A DNA stretch of 64,000 bases from an uncultured Formosa sp. (GCA_913052445.1 CAJXDP010000003.1:59744-123743); one strand, 5' to 3'; positions 19,236 through 29,649 are shown, numbered from the stretch's first letter. The notes: generated from the sequence alone by a model not told the origin. A program made the numbers and translations.

Positions 19236-19792
19236 AATTAAAAATTAATGATGCAGTTGCAGTTCTCGATGATGATTTATCGGGAACAATTATTAATATT
19301 AATGGCTCTGAAATAACAGTAGCTACAACTACCGGATTTGATTTGGTTTTTGATTCTAGTGAATTAGTGAAAATTAAAGATAATTTAATGGTTGTAAGTT
19401 CCTTGTTTTCTAACACATCTATTGACAGCGTATTAACAGAAAAGAAATCAAAGAAAAGACAAAATCCTTCTAAAATATATTCCAAAGATCATAACCAGCC
19501 AACAATGGAGGTCGACTTGCATATTAATCAACTTGTAAGGAACAAACGGGGGATGCAAAATCATGAAATGCTTAATTTACAATTAGAAACAGCAAAAAGA
19601 CGTTTAGAATTTGCTATTCAAAAGCGCATCCAAAGAATTATATTCATTCATGGAGTAGGTGAGGGCGTACTTAAAATTGAACTCCAATATTTATTTAAAC
19701 GCTATGATGGTATAAAATATTATGATGCTAATTACCAAAAGTATGGACAAGGAGCAACAGAAGTATATATCTTTCAGTCTAAAACAGGATAA
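19232..19792 (+). CDS. Smr domain (MutS2-like) protein with N-terminal DUF2027-like region
   Basis: VDLHINQL, IIFIHGVGEGVLKIEL, GATEVYI: Smr motifs. Confidence 0.88.
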   Translation: MKLKINDAVAVLDDDLSGTIININGSEITVATTTGFDLVFDSSELVKIKDNLMVVSSLFSNTSIDSVLTEKKSKKRQNPSKIYSKDHNQPTMEVDLHINQLVRNKRGMQNHEMLNLQLETAKRRLEFAIQKRIQRIIFIHGVGEGVLKIELQYLFKRYDGIKYYDANYQKYGQGATEVYIFQSKTG

Positions 19793-20646
19793 TCAATATT
19801 GTATTCATAAAAGCCAAGGAAGAAGCTATCTGTTGATAGAATTGAGATATCGATATTTTCTAAGGTAATATTAACTGTAAATTTTCTTCTAAATTCATTT
19901 GTTCTTACAAAGGTACTTTCAAAAGAAGTCATCACTGTATCATCTAAAAAACGCGCAACTGCAGCTCCAGTTGCTAGGTCATCAAATAAATTTCCATTAT
20001 TGTTTTCGTCTTCGAGATTAGTTAAAGTTCCATCACCATCATCGTCATTATCTAGATAATCAGGAATTAAATCCCCGTCAGTGTCTTGCATGTCAGCTAG
20101 ATCTCCGTCACCATTAGGGTCTGGCTTTTCATTTACAGTAGGAACATTATCTCCGTCATCGTCACTATCTTTGTAGTTAGGAATACCGTCATTGTCAGTA
20201 TCTCCATCATATTCTAATTCGTTGGGAACACCATCATTATCATCATCTATAAATGTAGTAGTAAATATAGCGTTCCCACTTGAGGCTTCATAATTATCAT
20301 TAACAGAAACATTAGCATCTGGAATATCTTGACAGATATATAAATTTGGATCTGCTGTATAGGTTCTGTAGTTAAATTTTACAGAGCTACCATTTATAGG
20401 AATTGTTACAATACTGCCAGAATCTTGAGAATTAAATATAGCTTCAGATTGATAGTTGTTAGTAAATAGTAGTGTTAATGATTCAAAAGGAGTTGTTTTT
20501 GTATCATATAAAATATAATTTGAAGTGGTTTCATCCCCGCAAAGAGTTAAGGTTTTATCAAAATCTAATTCAACCGAAATCACATCACCATCGTTACAAG
20601 AAACGAAAACAAAAAAAGTAAAAATGAGGATTAAAAAAAATCTCAT
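19774..20646 (-). CDS. lipoprotein with thrombospondin type-3-like Ca-binding repeats
   Basis: Lipobox FVFVSC|NDGD; DDDNDGVPNELEYDGDTDNDGIPNYKDSDDDGDNVPTVNEKPDPNGDGDLADMQDTDGDLIPDYLDNDDDGDG. Confidence 0.85.
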   Translation of the reverse strand: MRFFLILIFTFFVFVSCNDGDVISVELDFDKTLTLCGDETTSNYILYDTKTTPFESLTLLFTNNYQSEAIFNSQDSGSIVTIPINGSSVKFNYRTYTADPNLYICQDIPDANVSVNDNYEASSGNAIFTTTFIDDDNDGVPNELEYDGDTDNDGIPNYKDSDDDGDNVPTVNEKPDPNGDGDLADMQDTDGDLIPDYLDNDDDGDGTLTNLEDENNNGNLFDDLATGAAVARFLDDTVMTSFESTFVRTNEFRRKFTVNITLENIDISILSTDSFFLGFYEYNIDYPVLD

Positions 20647-20750
20647 ATCAAATATATATATTTATTACAAAAGTAACTGATTTGTTAAATAATTCGAATA
20701 ATTTTGAGTAAAATTTTATTTTATTAATTTTGTAAAAACCTCTGGATCCT

Positions 20751-21905
20751 ATGAATTCAATATACCTAGACAACGCTGCTACAACTCAAATTAGAGATGA
20801 AGTTATTTCAAAAATGTCAGAGGTCTTAAAATCTAACTATGGCAATGCCTCTTCCACCCATGGTTTTGGTCGTTCATCAAAGTCTATTATTGAAAGCTGT
20901 AGGAAGCGAATTGCGTCTCACATTAACGCACTTCCATCAGAAATAATTTTCACATCAGGAGGCACTGAAGCAGATAATTTAGTTCTTAGGTCTTCTGTAA
21001 AAGATCTAAAGGTTACCCATATAATTACTTCGAAAATTGAGCACCATGCTGTTCTTCACACTGTAGAACAATTGGTGTTAGACTACGAAGTTGAGGTGAG
21101 TTATGTGAATTTGTTAGAAAATGGGTGTATTGATTATTTGCACTTAGAAACACTTCTAAAATCTACCAAAAAAACCTTGGTTTCATTAATGCATATTAAT
21201 AATGAGATTGGTACTATTTTAGATATTCAAAAAGTAGCTGATTTATGTCAAGCCAACAACGTACTTTTTCATAGTGACACTGTTCAGTCTGTTGGACATT
21301 ATTATATTGATGTGAAGGAAACGCCAATAGACTTCCTTGTGGCAAGTGCTCATAAATTTCATGGCCCCAAAGGAATTGGTTTTGCTTTTATTAGAAAAAA
21401 TTCAGCTATTAAGTCTTTAATTATTGGAGGAACTCAAGAGCGAGGAATTCGTGCTGGAACAGAAAGTATTCATGATATTGTTGGTTTAGACGAAGCTTTG
21501 GCCTTGTCATATCAATTTCTGGAAGCAGAAAACACTCAAGTCAAAGATCTTAAATTATATTTTATCAATCAGTTAATGACCCATATTCCATGTATCAAAT
21601 TTAATGGAGTTTGTAGTGATTCTAAACAAAGCACCTATACGCTTATAAATGTGTGTCTACCTGTATCGTCGACTAGCGCACCGATGTTTTTATTCCAATT
21701 AGATTTAAAGGGTATTGCATGCTCCAAAGGAAGTGCGTGTCAGAGTGGAAGCGGGAAAGGGTCTCATGTATTAGCCGAAATCCTACAAGAAGAGGATGCA
21801 AAAAGACCATCTATCCGATTTTCTTTTAGTATTTACAACACCAAAAAGGAACTAAAATCTGTAGTTAGTATTCTAAAAGAGTTGGTAGAAGAAGCAAATT
21901 CTTAA
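20751..21905 (+). CDS. cysteine desulfurase (IscS/NifS-like)
   Basis: YLDNAATTQIRDEVI, IIFTSGGTEADNL, SAHKFHGPKGIGFAFIR, GTQERGIRAGT, SKGSACQSGSGKGSHVL. Confidence 0.93.
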   Translation: MNSIYLDNAATTQIRDEVISKMSEVLKSNYGNASSTHGFGRSSKSIIESCRKRIASHINALPSEIIFTSGGTEADNLVLRSSVKDLKVTHIITSKIEHHAVLHTVEQLVLDYEVEVSYVNLLENGCIDYLHLETLLKSTKKTLVSLMHINNEIGTILDIQKVADLCQANNVLFHSDTVQSVGHYYIDVKETPIDFLVASAHKFHGPKGIGFAFIRKNSAIKSLIIGGTQERGIRAGTESIHDIVGLDEALALSYQFLEAENTQVKDLKLYFINQLMTHIPCIKFNGVCSDSKQSTYTLINVCLPVSSTSAPMFLFQLDLKGIACSKGSACQSGSGKGSHVLAEILQEEDAKRPSIRFSFSIYNTKKELKSVVSILKELVEEANS

Positions 21906-24370
21906 AACCGTATTCCTAATCTTAAATTAAAAATTCGAGGAGTTAAGTAATTTGGTATTGAGTATTGTCGTTTTGAATATACATCTCTGACCCATGTATT
22001 AGTGATTGAATTTTGAACATTAAACATATTAAATATTTCGATACCTAGCGATAATTCTCTAAATCGTTTTTGCCATTTTTTTATACCTTTTTTATTTGAA
22101 TTAATGATCACGTAGGACATTCCTACATCTGCTCTTTTATAATCTGGTAAACGATTTTGATAACTATAAGGGCTTGCATAACTTGGCGAACCTCCCGGAA
22201 CACCTGTATTATACACTAAGTTTAGATACATTTTCATATTTGGAATTTGTGGGATATAATCTTGAAATAGAACACCAAATTTTAAACGTTGATCTGTTGG
22301 TCGTGCAATATATCCTTGTTTATTTATGTTTTCTTCTGTTTTTAAGTAACCAAATGAAAACCAAGACTCTGTTCCGGGAACAAATTCACCGTTCAAACGC
22401 ACATCAAGTCCATAGGAGTATGCTTTTGTGTTATTGTTAGCAGCATATCTAATTCTTACATTTTCGACTGTATAAGCGTTAATATCCGTTAAGTTCTTAT
22501 AGTATGCTTCCGATATCAGCTTAAAAGGACGATCCCACATTTTAAAACTATATTCGTTAGCAAAAACTAAATGAACTGATTTTTGTGCTTTCACATCGCT
22601 TTTAACCATTCCATTATTATCTCTAAGCTCACGATAAAACGGAGGTTGGTAGTAAACGCCTCCACTTAAACGGAATAACATGTCATTGTTCCAGTCAGGC
22701 TTGATTGCAAGTTGGATTCTTGGACTAATTACTCCTTGAGAAATACTTTCGACACCTTCGCCTTTAACAGACCAACCATGATATCGAACCCCTATATTAG
22801 CATATACTTCATGGTTTCCTAGTATTGAGCGTCGATTCCATTGTCCATAGGCTTGCAATCTATTTAGCTGCGTTCTGTTCGTAGCTCGGATGTTCTGAAA
22901 AGGGATTATAGGACCTTGATCCGAGCTATAGGGCTGGTTATGAAACTGATCTAAATTGGGAGGGTTTATTAAAAATCCTGCGGAGTCAATAACTTCCCAT
23001 TCAACAATTCGGTCTCGAATATCTTCGTTAGTATATTTAATAGACCATTCGAAATTATTGTCATCAGATTTTAAGTACCCTTTGTGCTCTATATTTGTTA
23101 TTAAAGCATCTAAATCATTTCTTGCATGATTGAGCTGCGAACCAATCCCTTCTGTAAACTCTACTTCTCCAAGATTTTCGTCTCCTATATTGCTGTTAAC
23201 TTCTCCAAGACGGTATTGAGCAAGAATATCGAAGTACTCTTGTTCAGTCGTATGAAATGTAGAAGTAATTAGTTTTAGTGTTAAATTTTCATTAACATAA
23301 TAACTTGCTTTAAATGCTCCAAAATAGGTTTGGTATTTATCATTTTCTTGCCCCTCATAAGAAACTAATAATGCAACTGGATTATCTAAAGTTCCAAAAT
23401 TTGTTTGACGAGTTTTAGGCGAATATTGGTAGTCATTGATTGCCAAATTCCCTAAAAAACTTAAATGAAATTTATCAGAAAATCGATAGGTTAAATAGCT
23501 TTGAGCATCTGCAAATATTGGGTTAAAATTAGTTTCAGTTTCTTTTGAGTTTACTAGAAGGCTATTATTTCTGTAACGTAGCCCCGTAATTACTGAGAAT
23601 TTAGAGTTTTTTGAAACTGTTTCTGTGGATATACTTCCACCTAATAAATTAATATCTGCTTGTAATCCAAAATTAATCGGAGTTCTATAAGTAATATCTA
23701 AAACTGAAGATAATTTATCTCCATATTTAGCTTGAAAACCCCCTGCTGAAAAGTTCAAGTTTTGTACCATCGCTGTATTTACAAAACTCAAGCCTTCTTG
23801 CTGTCCAGATCGAACTAAAAAAGGACGATAGACTTCTATCTCATTCACATACACAAGATTTTCATCAAAATTACCTCCTCTAACAGAGTATTGAGTACTT
23901 AATTCGTTAGTGATGTTTACTCCAGGAAGGGTTTTTAATAAATTTTCAACTCCAGGCTGAGCTCCCTTGATGGTTCTAATGATTTTAGGTGATATAGTGG
24001 TAATCCCTTCTAATTCTTTTCGTTTAGATCCTGTAATTACAACTGTTTCAATTTGCTCGAAACCGCCTTTTAAAACGGGGTTAAACTCCAGTTCTTCTCC
24101 ATTTTTCAAATTGAAAGTAGCTTCAACGAATTTATAATTTAGGTGAGATATTTTGATGCTAACATTTCTGTTCGCAAGAATTTTAATAGAGTAAAACCCG
24201 TTCAAATTTGTAGTTGTACCATTTTCACCTGAAGTGACGTTTGCTCCTTGTACTGGTTGGTTTTGCAAACTAAGAACAACCCCCTTAATTGTAGCTGTTT
24301 GTCCAATAACTAGTACTGGAATAAACATTACAAGTAGTATCAAAAACGGATACGAAAATTTTGTTTTCAA
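21902..24370 (-). CDS. TonB-dependent receptor with N-terminal carboxypeptidase-regulatory-like domain
   Basis: Signal peptide, CarboxypepD_reg-like (ATIKGVVLSLQNQPVQGANVTSGENGTTTNLNGFYSI), plug (GVENLLKTLPGVNITNELSTQYSVRGGNFDENLVYVN), C-terminal barrel ending RLGIRF. Confidence 0.95.
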   Translation of the reverse strand: MKTKFSYPFLILLVMFIPVLVIGQTATIKGVVLSLQNQPVQGANVTSGENGTTTNLNGFYSIKILANRNVSIKISHLNYKFVEATFNLKNGEELEFNPVLKGGFEQIETVVITGSKRKELEGITTISPKIIRTIKGAQPGVENLLKTLPGVNITNELSTQYSVRGGNFDENLVYVNEIEVYRPFLVRSGQQEGLSFVNTAMVQNLNFSAGGFQAKYGDKLSSVLDITYRTPINFGLQADINLLGGSISTETVSKNSKFSVITGLRYRNNSLLVNSKETETNFNPIFADAQSYLTYRFSDKFHLSFLGNLAINDYQYSPKTRQTNFGTLDNPVALLVSYEGQENDKYQTYFGAFKASYYVNENLTLKLITSTFHTTEQEYFDILAQYRLGEVNSNIGDENLGEVEFTEGIGSQLNHARNDLDALITNIEHKGYLKSDDNNFEWSIKYTNEDIRDRIVEWEVIDSAGFLINPPNLDQFHNQPYSSDQGPIIPFQNIRATNRTQLNRLQAYGQWNRRSILGNHEVYANIGVRYHGWSVKGEGVESISQGVISPRIQLAIKPDWNNDMLFRLSGGVYYQPPFYRELRDNNGMVKSDVKAQKSVHLVFANEYSFKMWDRPFKLISEAYYKNLTDINAYTVENVRIRYAANNNTKAYSYGLDVRLNGEFVPGTESWFSFGYLKTEENINKQGYIARPTDQRLKFGVLFQDYIPQIPNMKMYLNLVYNTGVPGGSPSYASPYSYQNRLPDYKRADVGMSYVIINSNKKGIKKWQKRFRELSLGIEIFNMFNVQNSITNTWVRDVYSKRQYSIPNYLTPRIFNLRLGIRF

Positions 24371-24379
24371 ATTTTTAAG

Positions 24380-26098
24380 TTATTTTCTATAAAAAACTGT
24401 TTCTAGTGTTGAACTATTACCAACATTGTCTGTTACAATTATTTTTAAATTGTTTTCAATTTCTATCGTACTATGATCTTCAAAATCATATGTGAGTAAT
24501 TTTGTTTTAGTGTCGTATTCCATAAGTATCCAGCGCTTATTTATAGAAGCTCTGTAATTTTTAATTCCCGAGATACTGTCACTAATTTTTACTTTTAAAA
24601 ACCTATGATTACTAATCCAACTTTTATTTTTAAAATTTATTGTCTTAATTTTAGGGTTTTCATTGTCAGTTCCTAGTGTGTAGATGCCTAAGTATTTAGT
24701 CCGTGTTGTTAAAGTATTGCCTTGTTTCTTGGTAGGGGCGTAGTGTAACTTCTTTCCATAGCGTGAGACACTTCCAATGAATAAATTAGTTTTATCTACG
24801 TCTTTATACTGACTTATATCAAAATCAATAGTCATAGATTTTTGCAACGGAATTAATGCTGTATGAAGCTTTAGAGTATCATTAGACACCTCAAATTGGA
24901 TATCGACATCTTCGTAAAATGTGTTTTTTAATATACGTACACTCACATTATCCTTTTGCAGTAATGTTTCCTCAGTCGCGCTTATGTGTTGTAGTTTTGT
25001 ATTCTTATTTATTAGACCAGGTAATTGTTTATAAACGCCTTTAATGGGTATGTTTAGTTCCGATTGATTACCCTTAAAATCGCTAACAATTATTTGATAT
25101 ATTGAAGTTGAATCGTTTTCTATTTCAAGTACACCCCTGTTGGTGAAAGCTTTGAGAATGGAAAGAGGGTTATTTTTCTCAATGAATAGCTTTTGAATTC
25201 TTTTATTGTTGTCATATAAAAATTCATAATCAATATATCGGTTAAGGTGCTTCGTTTCATCAAAAGAAAACTGATTTAAATTAACTTCTAAACTCTTTTG
25301 TCCATTATAGAAAGTTTGAATATTATTCACCCCATTTTTGTTAGAAGCCAAGTCTTGTCTGTCCGTACTGATAATCCCTAACCCAATTTTCCCATAAGCA
25401 TTGATAGGCTCAGATTTAAAAGTGCCATTTTCTTGTTTTACAATTTTAATCTTCACTCTTTTGATATCTCCTCCAATATGACTCTTTTCAGAAAGCGGAT
25501 ATCCAAATAATCCGTAGATTACAGGCGGGGTCGTGTCTTTAATATCAAAGCCAAACATTAGAGGGTTTAAAGGCCGTTCTTGCTGGTCTCTAATTTCAAA
25601 ATGTAGATGTGGTCCCCCAGACCCACCTGTGTTTCCAGTAAAGGCAATTAATTGCTTATTTAACACTTTAAGAGTTCCTGCTTTAGGGAACAGTTCTATC
25701 TCAAACGTCTCTCTTTCATACTGTTTTTTTTTGACGTATGATTCAATTGTAGGAGAGAATTTTTGTAAGTGTGCATATACGGTTGTGTAGCCATTAGGGT
25801 GTTTTATATATAAGGCTTTTCCGTAACCGTTTCTGGATATTTTTATTCGACTTACATACCCTTCAGCTGAAGCAAATGTTTCAAATCCTTCTTTCCCTTG
25901 TGTTTTTATGTCTAAACCTGAATGAAAATGATTAGTTCTTAATTCGGCAAAAGAGCCTGATAAAATTAAATTAATATCAAGAGGGTTAGAAAAATATGCT
26001 TTAGCATAAGGAGTTTGTCCATTACAAAAAAAAATAAAAAAAAATAAGCTAAAAATAAGGATCTTCATAAAAAAGGATAGAGTTGCTAAATTATGCAA
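24380..26098 (-). CDS. M23 family (LytM) metallopeptidase
   Basis: HSGLDIKTQGKEG ... GYTTVYAHL ... GGPHLHFEIRD catalytic motifs. Confidence 0.93.
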   Translation of the reverse strand: MHNLATLSFFMKILIFSLFFFIFFCNGQTPYAKAYFSNPLDINLILSGSFAELRTNHFHSGLDIKTQGKEGFETFASAEGYVSRIKISRNGYGKALYIKHPNGYTTVYAHLQKFSPTIESYVKKKQYERETFEIELFPKAGTLKVLNKQLIAFTGNTGGSGGPHLHFEIRDQQERPLNPLMFGFDIKDTTPPVIYGLFGYPLSEKSHIGGDIKRVKIKIVKQENGTFKSEPINAYGKIGLGIISTDRQDLASNKNGVNNIQTFYNGQKSLEVNLNQFSFDETKHLNRYIDYEFLYDNNKRIQKLFIEKNNPLSILKAFTNRGVLEIENDSTSIYQIIVSDFKGNQSELNIPIKGVYKQLPGLINKNTKLQHISATEETLLQKDNVSVRILKNTFYEDVDIQFEVSNDTLKLHTALIPLQKSMTIDFDISQYKDVDKTNLFIGSVSRYGKKLHYAPTKKQGNTLTTRTKYLGIYTLGTDNENPKIKTINFKNKSWISNHRFLKVKISDSISGIKNYRASINKRWILMEYDTKTKLLTYDFEDHSTIEIENNLKIIVTDNVGNSSTLETVFYRK

Positions 26099-26175
26099 TT
26101 ACCCACTAACAGAAAAATAAATTTAGAGCATCTGTCCAACGAGTTACAAATAAATTTAAATTTAGGCTAAAACAA

Positions 26176-26206
26176 TTGCGTTATTAATTTTGGAATGTTA
26201 AATTTG
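26176..26206 (+). promoter_or_regulatory. Bacteroidota-type promoter of the zapB-like/zapA/6S/rny locus
   Basis: TTG (26176-26178), 20-bp spacer, TAAATTTG (26199-26206); matches TTG-N17-23-TAnnTTTG. Confidence 0.7.
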
Positions 26207-26229
26207 TAGTATAGGTATTGAAAGTGTAA

Positions 26230-26520
26230 ATGAGTAAAATAGAGCTAATTGTTAATTCTTTAGATGAAAAAGTACAAAGAATCATGTACGAACTCGCCGA
26301 ATTAAAAAGTGACAATTTAGCATTAAAAGAGAGACTAGTTGATTTAAATACTAAGAACTCTAAGCTTTTATATTCGCTAAAAGAAAAAGAGAATGAATAT
26401 GAAACACTCAAAATTACAAATTCAATCCTTGGCAGTGACGAAAGTAAAACATTTACGAAACTTAAAATAAATACTTTAATCAAAGACATTGACGATTGTA
26501 TTTCTAAACTGTCTGATTAG
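26230..26520 (+). CDS. coiled-coil protein, ZapB-like
   Basis: 96 aa heptad-rich coiled coil, immediately upstream of zapA. Confidence 0.7.
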   Translation: MSKIELIVNSLDEKVQRIMYELAELKSDNLALKERLVDLNTKNSKLLYSLKEKENEYETLKITNSILGSDESKTFTKLKINTLIKDIDDCISKLSD

Positions 26521-26531
26521 AAAAAAAGCAA

Positions 26532-26834
26532 ATGAGTGAACAGTTAAAAATAAAATTATCGATAGCTAATCGAGTATATCCATTGACTATCACACCTGAT
26601 CAAGAACAAGGGCTTAGGTCAGCGGCTCAAAAAATTGATTCAACTATTAAGCAATTTGAGAAAAGTTATTCTGTCCAAGATAAGCAAGATGTTTTGGCAA
26701 TGTGTGCACTTCAATTTGCTACTCAAAACGAACAAAAAACAATTGATAATTCGAGTTTAAATGAAGATTTAGAATCCCGCCTAATTGCGATAGATAAATT
26801 ATTAGATTCACATTTAATCAATAACGTTCTTTAA
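26532..26834 (+). CDS. zapA: cell division protein ZapA
   Basis: LKIKLSIANRVYPLTITPDQEQGLRSAAQKIDSTIKQFEKSYSVQDKQDVLAMCALQFA. Confidence 0.9.
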   Translation: MSEQLKIKLSIANRVYPLTITPDQEQGLRSAAQKIDSTIKQFEKSYSVQDKQDVLAMCALQFATQNEQKTIDNSSLNEDLESRLIAIDKLLDSHLINNVL

Positions 26835-26849
26835 ATAAAATAAAGGTTA

Positions 26850-27017
26850 CTGCCTATATTGGTCACTTTTTGATAAACTCAACGGAAATTCTTTAAAATA
26901 GAGTACGTTTAAGTTGTAAAAGCATGCTGTCTTGCAACAGATCCTTGATCAGCTTTCCAGCTCTAAATCTTGTATTTATGGAGTTTATACAAAATCAGAT
27001 TGATGTAGGCTTTTTTT
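26850..27017 (+). ncRNA. ssrS: 6S RNA candidate (6S-Flavo-type)
   Basis: Not coding. Closing stem GCCTATATTGGTC (26852-26864) with GATTGATGTAGGC (26998-27010), 13 bp including G-U pairs; second stem ATAAACTC (26873-26880) with GAGTTTAT (26981-26988); large internal loop and apical hairpins; T7 tail 27011-27017; sits between zapA and rny. Confidence 0.82.
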
Positions 27018-27034
27018 AAATTAAATAATTATAT

Positions 27035-28609
27035 ATGGAAAATAATATTGTATTAATCGCTGTTGCAGCTCTTTTAGGACTTGTTTTAGGGTTAGTAATA
27101 TCAAAAGTCCGCGAAAAAAATAATGCATCGCAAGTAACTAAAAATGCAAAACGTGATGCTAATTCTATTATTTCAAAAGCCAGATCAGATGGAGAGGCGA
27201 TTAAAAAGGATAAAATATTTCAAGCTAAAGAACGGTTTTTGGAACTCAAATCAGAACATGAACAAGTTATTAATTCTAGAGAAAATAAAATAAGTGATGC
27301 TGAAAAGCGAACCCGAGATAAAGAATCACAAATATCTTCTGAACTTTCAAAAAATAAAAAACAATCATCTGATCTTGAATTAAAAATGAAAGATTATGAC
27401 CATCGCTCAGAATTATTAACTAAACGTAAAGATGAAGTTGAAAAAGCTCATAAAAGCCAAATTAAACAACTTGAAGTGATATCTGGATTATCTGCAGATG
27501 ATGCAAAGTATCAGTTGATTGAGTCTTTAAAATCTGAAGCAAAAGATGATGCCATGGTGTATGTTCAAGACATCATGGAGGAAGCCAAATTAACAGCTGA
27601 ACAAGATGCTAAAAAAATCATAATCAATACAATTCAGCGCATAGGAACAGAAGAAGCTGTTGATAATTGTGTATCAGTATTTAATATAGAATCTGATGAC
27701 GTAAAAGGACGTATTATTGGTCGTGAGGGTAGAAACATTAGAGCAATTGAAGCGGCTACTGGTGTAGAGATTATAGTTGATGATACGCCAGAGGCTATTA
27801 TATTATCTTGTTTTGATTCAGTTCGACGAGAGGTTGCGCGTTTATCTCTTCATAAATTAGTAACTGATGGGCGTATTCATCCAGCACGAATTGAGGAAAT
27901 TGTTAAAAAAACTCAAAAGCAAATTGAACAAGAAATCATTGAAGTTGGTAAGCGAACCGTTATTGATCTAGGTATCCATGGATTACATCCTGAATTAATA
28001 AAAACAGTGGGACGTATGAAGTACCGCTCGTCTTATGGCCAAAATTTATTACAACATTCAAGGGAAGTTGCTAAATTATGTGGAGTGATGGCTGCAGAAT
28101 TAGGAATTAACCCAAAGCTAGCCAAGCGTGCAGGACTTCTGCATGATATTGGAAAAGTACCAGATTCAGAAGCGGATATGGAAACTCCTCATGCAATTTT
28201 AGGAATGCAATGGGCTGAAAAATATGGAGAAAATATTGAAGTATGTAATGCTATTGGAGCCCACCACGATGAAATTGAAATGAAGTTTCTAATGTCTCCC
28301 ATCGTTCAAGTATGTGATGCTATCTCTGGCGCACGCCCTGGAGCAAGAAGGCAAGTTTTGGATTCATATATCCAACGATTAAAAGATTTAGAAGATATTG
28401 CTCTTGGATTTGGAGGTGTTCAAAAGGCTTATGCAATTCAAGCTGGCCGTGAATTGCGTGTTATTGTTGAAAGTGAAAAAGTAACTGACGATAAAGCAGG
28501 AAGTTTATCATTTGAAATTTCTCAGAAAATTCAAACAGATATGACTTATCCTGGCCAAGTTAAAGTTACGGTTATACGTGAAACACGTGCTGTTAACATT
28601 GCTAAATAA
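27035..28609 (+). CDS. rny: ribonuclease Y
   Basis: N-terminal TM and coiled coil, KH ([34 protein letters not shown]), HD domain ([10 protein letters not shown]). Confidence 0.96.
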   Translation: MENNIVLIAVAALLGLVLGLVISKVREKNNASQVTKNAKRDANSIISKARSDGEAIKKDKIFQAKERFLELKSEHEQVINSRENKISDAEKRTRDKESQISSELSKNKKQSSDLELKMKDYDHRSELLTKRKDEVEKAHKSQIKQLEVISGLSADDAKYQLIESLKSEAKDDAMVYVQDIMEEAKLTAEQDAKKIIINTIQRIGTEEAVDNCVSVFNIESDDVKGRIIGREGRNIRAIEAATGVEIIVDDTPEAIILSCFDSVRREVARLSLHKLVTDGRIHPARIEEIVKKTQKQIEQEIIEVGKRTVIDLGIHGLHPELIKTVGRMKYRSSYGQNLLQHSREVAKLCGVMAAELGINPKLAKRAGLLHDIGKVPDSEADMETPHAILGMQWAEKYGENIEVCNAIGAHHDEIEMKFLMSPIVQVCDAISGARPGARRQVLDSYIQRLKDLEDIALGFGGVQKAYAIQAGRELRVIVESEKVTDDKAGSLSFEISQKIQTDMTYPGQVKVTVIRETRAVNIAK

Positions 28610-28622
28610 AATCATTTAATGT

Positions 28623-29519
28623 TTATTTTCTTGGATGAAATTGTCTCATGACGTTATTTAAATGTGTTTTATCAACATGCATGTAAATTTCTGTTGTAGT
28701 TATGCTTTCATGGCCTAGCATCATCTGTATAGATCTTAAATCGGCTCCATTTTCAAGAAGGTGTGTCGCAAACGAATGTCTAAAAGAGTGAGGAGAAATC
28801 TTTTTTTGAATCTTGGCTTTTTCTCCTAAGGACTTTACAATTGTAAAAATCATTGCTCTACTAAGCTGTCTGCCTCGTCGGTTTAAAAATAAAATATCTT
28901 TAAAAGCGGCTTCAATCTTCATATAATCCCGAACATGATCTTTGTAAAGGTTTATATATTTTTGCGTCAATGGTCCAATTGGAACAAAACGTTGTTTGTC
29001 ACCCTTTCCGGTAACTTTTATAAATCCTTCATCAAAAAATAAATCAGAAATCTTTAGGGTTGTTAACTCACTTACTCTAAGTCCACAACTATATAATGTT
29101 TCGATTATTGCACGGTTTCGTTCGCCATTGGATTGGCTAAGGTCTATAGCACTTATGACAAGATCAATTTCATTAACTGATATTGTTTCCGGTAACTTAC
29201 GTCCTATTTTAGGGGCCTCTATTTCTTCTAGGGGGCTTGAGTTTAGATAATTTTCAAAAATTAAATAATCAAAAAAACTTCGTAATCCCGAAATCAATCT
29301 AGATTGGGTCCTTGGGTTTAAGTCTTTTGATATTTCATAAATAAACCTTTGAATTTGTAGACTAGTTATTTGAAGTGGACCCAGGGACATATTATGAATT
29401 TTTAAGTACATAATTAGTTTCTGTACGTCAAGGGTGTAGCTTTGTACGGTATGTTTTGACATGCCGCGCTCTATTTTTAAGTATAAAGAAAAATCATTTA
29501 TAGCTTCTTGCCATTTCAT
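28623..29519 (-). CDS. xerD: tyrosine recombinase XerC/XerD-type
   Basis: RNRAIIETLYSCGLRVSELTTL, ISPHSFRHSFATHLLENGADLRSIQMMLGHESITTTEIYMHV; full R-H-R-H-Y set. Confidence 0.88.
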   Translation of the reverse strand: MKWQEAINDFSLYLKIERGMSKHTVQSYTLDVQKLIMYLKIHNMSLGPLQITSLQIQRFIYEISKDLNPRTQSRLISGLRSFFDYLIFENYLNSSPLEEIEAPKIGRKLPETISVNEIDLVISAIDLSQSNGERNRAIIETLYSCGLRVSELTTLKISDLFFDEGFIKVTGKGDKQRFVPIGPLTQKYINLYKDHVRDYMKIEAAFKDILFLNRRGRQLSRAMIFTIVKSLGEKAKIQKKISPHSFRHSFATHLLENGADLRSIQMMLGHESITTTEIYMHVDKTHLNNVMRQFHPRK

Positions 29520-29610
29520 CTTTGTTAGTTTACTTAATATGTCAAGTTACAAATATAATAAGTATCTATTTTAATGCTGGTTTTATTTTTTAAAATAATT
29601 AATAAAAGTA

Positions 29611-29640
29611 TTTGAATGATATAAAAAGCTATTATATTTG
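29611..29640 (+). promoter_or_regulatory. promoter of tRNA-Ser
   Basis: TTTG (29611-29614), 18-bp spacer, TATATTTG (29633-29640): full consensus match, 9 bp before the tRNA. Confidence 0.8.
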
Positions 29641-29649
29641 CAGCTTAAA

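Noticed and set aside
26184-26489. Antisense ORF opposite the ZapB-like gene
   Set aside because: Ser/Phe-rich sequence is the expected complement of a coiled-coil gene.
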